Shown here: piece by piece, positions 19,266-27,427 of the stretch | How positions within the stretch are numbered: position 1 is the first letter of the stretch | Layout of the letters: each line of letters starts with the position of its first letter | Source of the DNA: Shewanella marinintestina | Lineage (GTDB): Bacteria > Pseudomonadota > Gammaproteobacteria > Enterobacterales > Shewanellaceae | Length of the DNA stretch: 64,000 nucleotides | Direction: 5' to 3' | NCBI RefSeq assembly: GCF_023283845.1 | Contig: NZ_JAKILC010000014.1 | Location: 62,001-126,000 of the forward strand | Translations under genes and position numbers: made by a program | The notes under the pieces: generated by a model | What the model was told of the DNA's origin: nothing | Databases searched by the model: none | Seen by the model: only the letters and a program-made list of their open reading frames with translations

Positions 19266-20263
19266 TGTATCTCCATCGCTTTTCCGATTGGCGTTATGGC
19301 ATCGATTAACTTATTCAAAAATGCTGACTCATCCTGCATAAAGCTATTTTTCTTATGCTCTACCAGCGTCACTTTCGGCAGTTTAGCCATTAAAATCAAA
19401 TTCATTAGCTCTCGTTCTGGCGGATACTGATAATTAATCTTACCCATTGCATAAGCATTATCACGCTGCCACTCAGCGAACGCTTTCGAAAAAACAGCAC
19501 CGCTTGGCAAACTGATTTGTACAAATAACTCAGGCTCAACACATCGAGCGAAGTTATAAAGCCCGTGTAGTTCAAGTGCAAAACATTTATCGAGTGCGCC
19601 ATACATCCGGCTACGCGCAAAGCCAAGACTAGCTTGCTGCAGCTCCTCACTCGCGCGCTTACTATCACCTTGCATCAGCGCCACTAGAAAATTGATAACT
19701 GCAGCATCTAAGATTGGCAGCTTTTTTTTCAAAAATTTTTCAGCCAAAGCTAATGCTTCTGCTTGCTTAGCCTGATCTTGATAATACAGAGAGGTCACTA
19801 GATTCAGCGCTGGTGCGTTGTAGTAGGGGTACTTGCAAAATGGTAAGTCAGCAGGTGCAAATGACTGAATAATTTCGAAATCATTACAAGCAAAACCTGC
19901 CATTATATTGTGATAAAAACTGCTGTGGTCAGTGCCACCAGCAGTGATGGCGCTCGATAATAGTCTTTGCCTTGTGGACTGAAAGATAACGTCATTAAGC
20001 ATCTGGCAATCCTGAGTCTTGAACGCTTGATAACATCCAAATAGCTCAACCGGCTGAGTATCTTGTAGACATCTCGCTATCGCCTTTGGCAAGTCATCTC
20101 GATTTGCAAGTAACTTAACAGTGTCTTCTAGCTCAAGTTCAACGCTATATAATTGCTGCAACTCATCCCATGAACGGATGTAAGGGTATGTCTCAGCAAA
20201 ACGTTGCAGGCGATCTTCGGCAAGTTTGTTATAAAGGCTTAGATACTTTTGTGCATTTTCCAT
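19262..20263 (-). CDS. Imm49-like protein (tentative)
   Basis: A soluble, helix-rich protein of 333 residues from the ATG at 20263; a TTG at 20278 with AGAGG upstream is an alternative start. The central PYYNAPALNLVTSLYYQD and the repeated Ala/Leu helices with VALMQGDSKRASEEL recall the Imm49 immunity family, from memory and without a search. No signal peptide or membrane segment is seen. It lies between an Imm11-like gene and a membrane protein gene and overlaps the latter by 4 bases. No toxin gene is adjacent. Confidence 0.55.
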   Translation of the reverse strand: MENAQKYLSLYNKLAEDRLQRFAETYPYIRSWDELQQLYSVELELEDTVKLLANRDDLPKAIARCLQDTQPVELFGCYQAFKTQDCQMLNDVIFQSTRQRLLSSAITAGGTDHSSFYHNIMAGFACNDFEIIQSFAPADLPFCKYPYYNAPALNLVTSLYYQDQAKQAEALALAEKFLKKKLPILDAAVINFLVALMQGDSKRASEELQQASLGFARSRMYGALDKCFALELHGLYNFARCVEPELFVQISLPSGAVFSKAFAEWQRDNAYAMGKINYQYPPERELMNLILMAKLPKVTLVEHKKNSFMQDESAFLNKLIDAITPIGKAMEIQ

Positions 20264-20287
20264 AATGTTCTCAAGCAACCTCTAAAC

Positions 20288-20851
20288 TTATGCCGATGTA
20301 GCGGCGAAATCTGCAGCAATAAAGCCGATCCCACGAACACCGGCTTGCTCTAACGCTAGCTTGACTCGTTCGCTGACATAATAAACCTGTTTGTAATTCG
20401 ATAAGGTGAAGCAGTCGTGAGCAATTATGCACTGCAAAAACTTCAGAGTATCGAGCTTTTCGCTCGACACCTTAGCATAGCCACCAATCACCTCTTTAAA
20501 GCGTTTGGCATTAGATGCTAAAGGGTCAAGTAGATCATAATCCGCGATACAATTCATAAAAGAATAACCGTTGCTAACAGTGTCACAATGCACTTCTACA
20601 GGCACAAACTGTATTCCGGTAAATCCGTTTATCTGGAAGATTCTTTGCACTTTTTCGCTAGCTAAAAAGCCAATACCGAGTTTTAAAAAGTCAGACATTG
20701 CCCGGCCTTCATAAAAGGCATCTAGGCTAACAACAGGCGGTGTAGCAAATGATTTAGGCTCTGTATGATAAAAGTTAAGCTGCTGAGGTTGATGCTCTGT
20801 GAAGCTCGCTTCATCAGGTTCAAATACTGCGGACAACAAATAATAATTCAT
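20288..20851 (-). CDS. DUF1629/Imm11-like protein (tentative)
   Basis: A 187-residue cytoplasmic protein, first of a three-gene operon. The arrangement FLASEKVQRIFQINGFTGIQFVPVEV, cited here in part as FTGIQFVPVEV, then YSFMNCIADYDLLD, and the ending VYYVSERVKLALEQAGVRGI resemble the DUF1629 (Imm11, MXAN_0049-type) family. Those proteins are commonly encoded beside polymorphic toxins. Here no toxin reading frame stands next to it; the upstream neighbour is the housekeeping gene rsmJ. The family call rests on pattern memory alone. Confidence 0.55.
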   Translation of the reverse strand: MNYYLLSAVFEPDEASFTEHQPQQLNFYHTEPKSFATPPVVSLDAFYEGRAMSDFLKLGIGFLASEKVQRIFQINGFTGIQFVPVEVHCDTVSNGYSFMNCIADYDLLDPLASNAKRFKEVIGGYAKVSSEKLDTLKFLQCIIAHDCFTLSNYKQVYYVSERVKLALEQAGVRGIGFIAADFAATSA

Positions 20852-21019
20852 AGGTAAACATACTCAGCAACAACGACCACAAAGCGGATGGTCTCTGATA
20901 ATGCCATGTAAATCAATAGCATTTACTAATCAGTTCCGCGCTATCTTGCTATCGAATAATACCGAAAATTGCCTATTTCCTAGCGTTACTGGCGTAGTGA
21001 GTAACAAATATGAGGTAAC

Positions 21020-21054
21020 AAAAAGCCCCTTACTATCGAGTTTAATAAGGGGCT
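21020..21054 (-). terminator. intrinsic terminator of rsmJ
   Basis: AGCCCCTTA (21024-21032) and TAAGGGGCT (21046-21054) pair perfectly, with a T-run on the minus strand after the stem. Apart from this, the 261-base stretch between rsmJ and the Imm11-like gene shows nothing notable. Confidence 0.85.
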
Positions 21055-21112
21055 ATATAGCTGGTACTTGGCAGTTGCGAATAAATGCCAACACAATTAA
21101 CTGTTTGTTATC

Positions 21113-21877
21113 TTACGAAGCCGTCATTGCCGCTTTCACGTATACATCGAAACGGTTTTTCTTAGTGGCAATCACCATGCTAGGTTTTACCCCATCTAAA
21201 TCATCTGCATAATCAGGGCGCTTAACCACTACGCGCTTTGTGGCGAGTGCCATAGCCGGTGCTAATAAGCCATCAGCATCAAGATCGGCGCCAACTAATG
21301 ACTGAAACACGCGCATCTCTTTTTTAACTAGTGCTGATTTTTCACGGTGCGGATACATAGGATCTAAATACACCACATCCACTTCAGTGTTTGTCGCTTT
21401 AGCTGCATCAGCTAATGAGTCAATACTAGAGCCGTGAAACAAGCTCATACGATCCTGCATCCAGCTACCAATTTCAGCGTCTTCATAAGCGCGGCGTAAA
21501 CCATCTTCTAACAGTGCAGCCACAATCGGATGACGCTCAACCATTAACACCTTGCAACCAAGGCTTGCTAATACAAAGGCGTCACGGCCAAGACCGGCAG
21601 TACCATCAACCACGGTAGGCATCACACCCTGCTTAAGACCTACGGCTTTTGCAATCGATTGACCACGACCACCACCAAACTTACGGCGATGCGCCACAGC
21701 GCCAGACACGAAATCAACCGAAATACCTTTCAGCTTTGGCTCATCACGCTTGATTAGCGTCAAGATATTATCTTCAAATACCAACTCAAACTCAGCGTCG
21801 GCATCATAAACCAGCCCCCAGCGCTCACAGGCTGATTCGATTGTAGGGTAATGTCGATTAAAGAAAATGCTGGTCAC
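21113..21877 (-). CDS. rsmJ: RsmJ, 16S rRNA m2G1516 methyltransferase
   Basis: A 254-residue SAM-dependent methyltransferase matching E. coli RsmJ (YhiQ). [18 protein letters not shown] is the SAM-binding motif, [21 protein letters not shown] (cited as [13 protein letters not shown]) is the catalytic DPMYP region, and [17 protein letters not shown] is highly conserved. It modifies G1516 of 16S rRNA. The gene appears to start at a GTG at 21877; no in-frame ATG is available near the conserved N-terminus. Confidence 0.95.
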   Translation of the reverse strand: MTSIFFNRHYPTIESACERWGLVYDADAEFELVFEDNILTLIKRDEPKLKGISVDFVSGAVAHRRKFGGGRGQSIAKAVGLKQGVMPTVVDGTAGLGRDAFVLASLGCKVLMVERHPIVAALLEDGLRRAYEDAEIGSWMQDRMSLFHGSSIDSLADAAKATNTEVDVVYLDPMYPHREKSALVKKEMRVFQSLVGADLDADGLLAPAMALATKRVVVKRPDYADDLDGVKPSMVIATKKNRFDVYVKAAMTAS

Positions 21878-22029
21878 AATTAGGCTCTATGTTTGAGTGT
21901 TAACCTGCAGATAATACCACTCCTCGCTAAGAAACCATATCAACCGCCAGTGCCTGTTTTACATAAATTAGGCTTATTTCGGGCAATTTATCCCCTCAAA
22001 AAGCCTCAAAACAGCTCAAAGCAACTGAA

Positions 22030-22070
22030 ATCTACCTAAAAAACTTCAAGATAACTATAAGTAGGTAGAT
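22030..22070. promoter_or_regulatory. inverted repeat upstream of the cytochrome gene
   Basis: ATCTACCTA (22030-22038) is the exact reverse complement of TAGGTAGAT (22062-22070), 88 bases before the cytochrome start. A second palindrome, TTGATAAATCAA, lies at 22115-22126; it resembles an FNR/EtrA site but has a 2-base rather than 4-base spacer. Both are possible operators. Confidence 0.4.
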
Positions 22071-22157
22071 GTTCACATCCTAGTCGATCTGCTTAAGGCA
22101 CACTTTTTCTGTCGTTGATAAATCAAACGGCTCTAAAAAGAAATAAGTAGGATAAAA

Positions 22158-24452
22158 ATGATGATGAATCCAAAAACGTTTAATAAGAAGCTGTGCTACG
22201 CCACGTTTCTTGCTGCATGCTCAATCGGTATGACCGCATGTTCTGGTGATGACGGAAAAGACGGCGAAGATGGTCAGCCGGGCGGCAACACCAGCACTCA
22301 AGCCGAAGTATTAACGCTAACACTGACTAGCACCACTATTACCGATAACGTACTGAGTATCGACTTCAGCGCCGAGAACGAACTTGCTATTCCAGTAATA
22401 AAAATTGCTGCAATTAAAGTCAACGCAGCACAATTGTTGCCACAAATTGAAGGCGAGCGCTCACAATGGCAAAAGCTCGCAGGTGAAACCTGTTCACCAG
22501 CTAAAGGCTGCGAAGGTACCTTAGTTGATAACATGGACGGTAGCTACCGCTACACCATGAATGCGCCACTTGCCATGGGCGATGTAAGCCATAACAGCGA
22601 CTTTACCCAGCGCGTCCTATTTAGCGTACTAGCAACTGAAAATGTTCCAGCAACTGAAGTTATCTCAGACTTTAAAGTGGATGGTAGCGAAGTCACAGAT
22701 AATCGCGGCATTATCGACGGTAGCTCGTGCCTGAGCTGTCACGATGATATCGCCTCGATTAAGCACGGCGGCGCTAACATTGAAAACTGTGCAAGTTGCC
22801 ACACCAGCAACAATATGGATAACCCAGAGATGGTTTGGCCGGTATTGGCTCACACCGCGCATATTGGTATAACACCTCAGGCGCTAGGCAATTGTGCAAG
22901 CTGTCATAGCAAAGAGGTCAGCGAATCAGAGCTTCAAGCGACCAACTGGAACCTAGTACCAACGCGTGAAACCTGTTCTAGCTGTCACGACATGACAACT
23001 AACCCTGTTTACGATCACAGCACCCAGCCTGATAATGGCAACTGCTTGACCTGTCACTCGCCTGAAAATACCTACGAGGTACATTTAAGTAAGTCAGAAA
23101 ACGCGGTAGCAGAAGATCAGCGAAATATTGTTAATATCAGCTTAGAAAAAGCCAAGCTGGTTGAACAAGATGGTGAGCATTACGCTGAAATCAGCTTTGC
23201 GCTGCTTGACCGCCAAGGCGAACGCATTAGCGTTGCTAACAACAATCCTGCCGATGCCGATTGGATTAAGAACCTGCAGCTATATGTTAACTGGGGCACC
23301 TCTGTAGACTTTACCACCAGCCGTGGTTACAGCATTTTTGTTAAGAGTAACAAGAAAGACATTACCCAAGACGGCAGTGGTAACACACCCGCTGGCGAGC
23401 GTGAGCGTACACCGCTACATGGCTCACAAGACAATGTGTTTACTTACTTAATGGGCCCAATTGTTACTCAAGACGCCATCTCAGGCGACTTAATTGATGA
23501 TGCAGGCTTTATCACTAACCGCTTTATTTACTGCTTCGATAGCGCACAAAACCTAGTGAGCTGTGACCAAGCAGGCCACACTAAAAACGCTGAAGCGAAC
23601 AAGCGTTGGTTCTTCGATAAAGATGGCCTAACTGATGCACCAGAAGCCAAACGCCCGGTAATTGTTAGCAACAAAACTTGTGGTACTTGCCATGGTTACG
23701 ATGAGTTTAACGACAACACCGAGCTTGCTTGCCGTAGCTGTCACAGCCGCAAAACGGAGATCAACAAAGAACTAGCCGATACAACTTGCTTCTCAGGTCA
23801 CGATCACGATGAGTTAGGCGAGCATATTCGTCCGTTTGAAGAGCGCGCTATGATGCCAGGTGGTAAGCCAGGTTTCTTAAGCTCTACAGCTGATATCGTT
23901 GACCCATGCTTAGCGTGCCATAACCCGAACACGCCGCCGACTCAGGCGATTCGTGAAATGCACACTAAACCAAGCGATTGGGATTATGTTGAGCAGTTAA
24001 CCGTGAGCCACCCTGATCACAAAGTATGGATGCACTCACTACATACCAATCAACGAGCGACTCAAGATCGTGACAACGGCGTGCGTAATATCGAGTTCCC
24101 AGCAGATAAAGCTAACTGTTACCGCTGCCACGAAGGCGACACCTTTGGCGTTGACCGTCTAACGGCTGTGGGTCGTCCATTAGCACTAGACTTGGACTAC
24201 GATCCAGATTCACGTGCTCACCCAGCAACCGATATCACGGTTGATGCTTACACCTCCCCCGTTTCAGCGACGTGTTACGCGTGTCATGCCAAACAAGAAG
24301 ACGCTAACGGTAAGATGGTGATCAACAAAGCCGTACGTGCTCATATGGAGCAAAACGGTGGTCGATTCGGCGTTGCCGCTAACGAGCTGCAAGTTGAAGC
24401 GTGCGCCGTTTGTCACTCGCTAGACAACCTTAAACAGGTGCATAACCTTTAA
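22158..24452 (+). CDS. OmcA/MtrC-family undecahaem c-type cytochrome (UndA-like lipoprotein)
   Basis: A 764-residue outer-surface cytochrome. The lipobox Cys is probably Cys28 (GMTAC, then SGDDGKDGEDG), with Cys21 an alternative. I count 11 CxxCH haem sites: Cys191, 211, 246, 273 and 296 in a first pentahaem domain, and 508, 525, 584, 654, 706 and 749 in a second domain. Cysteine pairs at 112/118 and 459/469 may be disulphides. A CFSGH at Cys544 looks like a lost or false site. The family passes electrons to extracellular metals or shuttles. No mtrA/mtrB-like partners are nearby. AGGA precedes the first of three tandem ATGs. Confidence 0.9.
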   Translation: MMMNPKTFNKKLCYATFLAACSIGMTACSGDDGKDGEDGQPGGNTSTQAEVLTLTLTSTTITDNVLSIDFSAENELAIPVIKIAAIKVNAAQLLPQIEGERSQWQKLAGETCSPAKGCEGTLVDNMDGSYRYTMNAPLAMGDVSHNSDFTQRVLFSVLATENVPATEVISDFKVDGSEVTDNRGIIDGSSCLSCHDDIASIKHGGANIENCASCHTSNNMDNPEMVWPVLAHTAHIGITPQALGNCASCHSKEVSESELQATNWNLVPTRETCSSCHDMTTNPVYDHSTQPDNGNCLTCHSPENTYEVHLSKSENAVAEDQRNIVNISLEKAKLVEQDGEHYAEISFALLDRQGERISVANNNPADADWIKNLQLYVNWGTSVDFTTSRGYSIFVKSNKKDITQDGSGNTPAGERERTPLHGSQDNVFTYLMGPIVTQDAISGDLIDDAGFITNRFIYCFDSAQNLVSCDQAGHTKNAEANKRWFFDKDGLTDAPEAKRPVIVSNKTCGTCHGYDEFNDNTELACRSCHSRKTEINKELADTTCFSGHDHDELGEHIRPFEERAMMPGGKPGFLSSTADIVDPCLACHNPNTPPTQAIREMHTKPSDWDYVEQLTVSHPDHKVWMHSLHTNQRATQDRDNGVRNIEFPADKANCYRCHEGDTFGVDRLTAVGRPLALDLDYDPDSRAHPATDITVDAYTSPVSATCYACHAKQEDANGKMVINKAVRAHMEQNGGRFGVAANELQVEACAVCHSLDNLKQVHNL

Positions 24453-24496
24453 GATGCAACCCAAAAAGTAATTGATGTCCCTGCAAAAGATATCAA

Positions 24497-24531
24497 GCAG
24501 CCCAGCACTTTGTGTTGGGCTGCAACTTTTT
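24497..24531 (+). terminator. intrinsic terminator of the cytochrome gene
   Basis: GCAGCCCAGCAC (24497-24508) and GTGTTGGGCTGC (24512-24523) form a long stem with one mismatch, followed by AAC and five Ts. Confidence 0.9.
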
Positions 24532-24672
24532 AAATGTTCGACAAATATTATTGAGCCAGTCAGCAACCTTTGCATAAAGCTGGAACTGGATCAAAGTTTA
24601 CGGGCTTCAATTTCCACCGTAATAAAGGTCAGAATATACTGAATTAGATATCTGTTTTATTAGAGAATACCT

Positions 24673-25908
24673 GTGCAACTAACGTCAACGCTAAGCTTAA
24701 ACGTGGTTCAGCAACATCTAGTTGATGCTGAAGACTCGTCACGTATCGAACTCAGCTTCGCCGAGACCGCAGTGCTACAGTTGATGCTCAAGCATCAAGG
24801 TACTCTAATTACTCGCGAAGCCTTACTAGAAGCGGGATGGCAAGACAGAGTGGTGTCTGCATCATCACTGCAACAGTGTATTAGTGTGCTTAGGAAAAAG
24901 CTGGCTAACTACCCTGAAGTTGAATTTAAAACCATTCCTAGGCATGGTTATGTGTTGCATATCGCGGCTCAAAGCAATCACCACTACCGCTTAAAAAAGC
25001 CCAAGGCTGCGTTACTGTTTGCCGGTGCGGTTATCGTCTCTGTTATCTTGCTCAGTTACGCTTATCTTAACCACCATCAAGCGCCTTATAACGAAAGCCT
25101 AGTAAACAGTAAGCTAAGCAGTATTGCCGGTAATATTCGCGTTTTCACTGCCGTTAAGCAGCCACAATTATCCGCCGACAGCACCAACAAGCGCTTAAAA
25201 AACCAAATCAATGACGAGCCTAATTGGCAAGCCCCTTTTAGTAGCTTTACCAGTTTTGCACTCCTCAGCGACAAGATGGACAGCTTTGCCATTTGTCCTG
25301 ACTATCAACAAAATCAATGCAGTGGCAAGCAACTAATTAATATCAGTAGCGAAACCGAGCACGGTAGCCAACTAGAGTTATCTGACTTTTTAACCACTAA
25401 GATCAGGATGGAGCAGAAGACCTATAACAAGTTGGATTTGCCGGAGCTTAAGAAGCATCAAGGGGATTTAAAAGAGCAGATCTATCATGGCGATCTTTAC
25501 TTCGCTATTGACGATCATCGCCTTGTTCGCAGCGACATTCGCATCTCATTAGTCAACCTTGCACCAGATAATGGTATCTTTTACTTCGCCGCCTGTATCA
25601 CTGACGAAGACTGTTACACCACACCGATCCGTTACGAAATTCGCGGTCATTTCAAACGTAAGACTGAGAAATGGCAACAACGTACTGTCGAACGTTTTGA
25701 TATCGAGATTGGTAAAACCACCCTATCGTCACCCAATGCACTGTCTGATACCGCGCAAACTATTTACCTTGCCCTAAGGAAACAGCACTTAACGCAAGAG
25801 CAATTAAGTTTCTACCGCATCTACCAAGACGATGGCACTGCGATATGGCAACTGCCACTAGTGAGTGACAATATTATGTGGATGCAGCGCCAAACGCTTA
25901 AGTTGTGA
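24673..25908 (+). CDS. CadC/ToxR-type transmembrane transcriptional regulator
   Basis: A 411-residue protein. The N-terminal winged helix of the OmpR/ToxR type covers about residues 15-100 (ITREALLEAGWQDRVVSASS, RKKLANYPEVEFKTIPRHGYVL). One membrane helix lies at about 110-130 (AALLFAGAVIVSVILLSYAYL, cited in part as VIVSVILLSYAYL), followed by a periplasmic domain of about 280 residues with two cysteine pairs, CPDYQQNQC and CITDEDC. Such regulators couple an envelope signal to transcription. It starts at GTG and follows the cytochrome gene, which is a plausible target. The sensed signal is unknown. Confidence 0.85.
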   Translation: MQLTSTLSLNVVQQHLVDAEDSSRIELSFAETAVLQLMLKHQGTLITREALLEAGWQDRVVSASSLQQCISVLRKKLANYPEVEFKTIPRHGYVLHIAAQSNHHYRLKKPKAALLFAGAVIVSVILLSYAYLNHHQAPYNESLVNSKLSSIAGNIRVFTAVKQPQLSADSTNKRLKNQINDEPNWQAPFSSFTSFALLSDKMDSFAICPDYQQNQCSGKQLINISSETEHGSQLELSDFLTTKIRMEQKTYNKLDLPELKKHQGDLKEQIYHGDLYFAIDDHRLVRSDIRISLVNLAPDNGIFYFAACITDEDCYTTPIRYEIRGHFKRKTEKWQQRTVERFDIEIGKTTLSSPNALSDTAQTIYLALRKQHLTQEQLSFYRIYQDDGTAIWQLPLVSDNIMWMQRQTLKL

Positions 25909-26006
25909 TCGACTATTTGAGCCAATCAGCTATCAAATAGCCTCTATTGGCCTCAATCTGAACGGTCGGGGACTACTGAATTCTGCACATCTGTGCGGTT
26001 TGGGTA

Positions 26007-26012
26007 TATAAT
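26007..26012 (+). promoter_or_regulatory. -10 box of rlmJ
   Basis: A perfect TATAAT about 32 bases upstream of the rlmJ start; no clear -35 element stands at 17-bp spacing. A short leader is implied. Confidence 0.45.
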
Positions 26013-26043
26013 CAGCGCTCTGTTCATCTTTGGTTTATACGCA

Positions 26044-26886
26044 ATGTTAAGTTATCGTCACGGCTACCACGCTGGCAATTATGCCGATGTTCTCAAGCAC
26101 GCTATTTTGCTACAAGTGCTTAAACTCATGCACAAAAAAGATAAGCCTATGGCTTATATCGACACCCATGCAGGCGCTGGCGGTTACGCATTAACTGATG
26201 AGTTTTCAAAGAAAACCGGTGAATACCTAGATGGTGTTGCCAGACTGTGGGAAAGAACCGACTTACCAGAGTCTTTAGTGCAATACATCGAAGATGTAAA
26301 ACACTTCAACCAAGGTAAAGCGGAGTTAGAGTTCTACCCTGGCTCACCTGCTTTTGTTGACATGAACATGCGTGAAAAAGACCGCATGGTACTGCACGAA
26401 CTGCACGGTACTGACTTCTTAACCCTGGATGAGCAATTTAGCGGTGATCGCGCTGTACGCGTTATCAAAGGCGATGGTCTTAAAGGCCTGATTGCTGCAG
26501 TACCGCCACTTGAGCGTCGCGGCGTCATTTTGATTGACCCAAGTTACGAAATCAAAACCGACTACCAAGATGTGGCTAAAGCCATTATTAAAGCCCACAA
26601 ACGCTTTTCTACCGGTGTGTTTATGTTGTGGTATCCGGTTGTAGATCGCGATCAAACCGAAGGCATGCTGAAGCTATTAGCTGAAAGCGGCATTAAAAAC
26701 CAATTACGTATCGAGCAAGCGATTAAGCCTGATAGTAATGAGTTTGGCATGACAGCAGCTGGTCTGTGGATCATTAACCCACCTTGGCAGCTAGATACTA
26801 CCGCTAAAGAGATGCTGGATTATTTAGAGCGTCGCATTGGTCATAACGGCGGTAAAACAACGGTTAAGCAAGAAGTGCCGGAATAA
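26044..26886 (+). CDS. rlmJ: RlmJ, 23S rRNA m6A2030 methyltransferase
   Basis: A 280-residue enzyme, the same length as E. coli RlmJ. MLSYRHGYHAGNYADVLKH marks the true N-terminus, so an upstream open stretch of 17 codons is excluded. DTHAGAGGY is the SAM site. The catalytic N6-methyltransferase motif reads IDPSYE, where E. coli has DPPY; the catalytic Asp is kept. GIYALWYPVV-like GVFMLWYPVV and INPPWQL follow. Its stop codon TAA is the first triplet of an intergenic repeat element. Confidence 0.95.
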   Translation: MLSYRHGYHAGNYADVLKHAILLQVLKLMHKKDKPMAYIDTHAGAGGYALTDEFSKKTGEYLDGVARLWERTDLPESLVQYIEDVKHFNQGKAELEFYPGSPAFVDMNMREKDRMVLHELHGTDFLTLDEQFSGDRAVRVIKGDGLKGLIAAVPPLERRGVILIDPSYEIKTDYQDVAKAIIKAHKRFSTGVFMLWYPVVDRDQTEGMLKLLAESGIKNQLRIEQAIKPDSNEFGMTAAGLWIINPPWQLDTTAKEMLDYLERRIGHNGGKTTVKQEVPE

Positions 26887-27109
26887 AAGATAGAGCCTAG
26901 GAAAGCAAAGAAAGGTCCTAGGTCCTAGGAAAAACTACAATCAAAAGATTACAGCTGCCATGAGTCAGCTTAAGCCTTTGCTTTTAGCTTTTCCTAGTAG
27001 CCAACTTGTTAGCGTCCTCGTAGGTGCGTAGCACCATCCTAGCAGTGAGCCTGCGAACGTCCTAGTACCTATCGAACAGTGAGCCTGCGAGCGTCCTAGT
27101 ACCTGATGC
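26884..27109. repeat. dispersed intergenic repeat, copy A (degenerate)
   Basis: It begins TAAAAGATAG, like copy B at 37094-37408, and the first TAA is the rlmJ stop codon. A 60-base block at 26938-26997 matches 37127-37186 with four differences. The hairpin GGTGCGTAGCACC occurs at 27023-27035. The unit CAGTGAGCCTGCGAACGTCC occurs at 27043 and, with one change, at 27077. CCTAG occurs many times. The right end is degenerate. The element fills the gap between the convergent rlmJ and a lipoprotein gene. Confidence 0.85.
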
Positions 27110-27382
27110 CTATAAACACTCTTCGTCATCATTAGCTTGCCGACTAAACACGCCGAAAATGGCATTGATGATCCCAACCTCAGTATCTCTATTATTCGCT
27201 GATGATTCCGAACTGCCGCCAATCACTTGCCGCTGCTCTCTTTGCTCCGCATTGCTATGTGCGCCACTGACAAAGTCACAGCCAGCATTAGTCATTGAGT
27301 TTGATGAACACCCTGTTATTGCTGTGCTGATCAACAATATAATCACAGTCCTTTGTACTAGCTCTTTCATAAGCTTTTGCAT
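27110..27382 (-). CDS. small lipoprotein of unknown function
   Basis: A 90-residue protein with a lipoprotein signal, LLISTAITGC followed by SS, cleaved before Cys at about residue 25. The mature part is polar, with a C-terminal hydrophobic patch (VGIINAIFGVFS) and a DDEEC ending. I do not recognise a family. Its 3' end abuts the intergenic repeat. Confidence 0.6.
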   Translation of the reverse strand: MQKLMKELVQRTVIILLISTAITGCSSNSMTNAGCDFVSGAHSNAEQREQRQVIGGSSESSANNRDTEVGIINAIFGVFSRQANDDEECL

Positions 27383-27427
27383 AAATCCTTGATCTAATTA
27401 TTCAAAAAACGACTCAATCAGGTCGCT

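Noticed and set aside
22115..22126. FNR/EtrA binding site TTGATAAATCAA
   Set aside because: The spacer between half-sites is 2 bases, whereas FNR-type sites need 4; kept only as a palindrome.
23787..23801. Twelfth haem site in the cytochrome
   Set aside because: The sequence is CFSGH, lacking the second Cys, so it cannot attach haem in the standard way.
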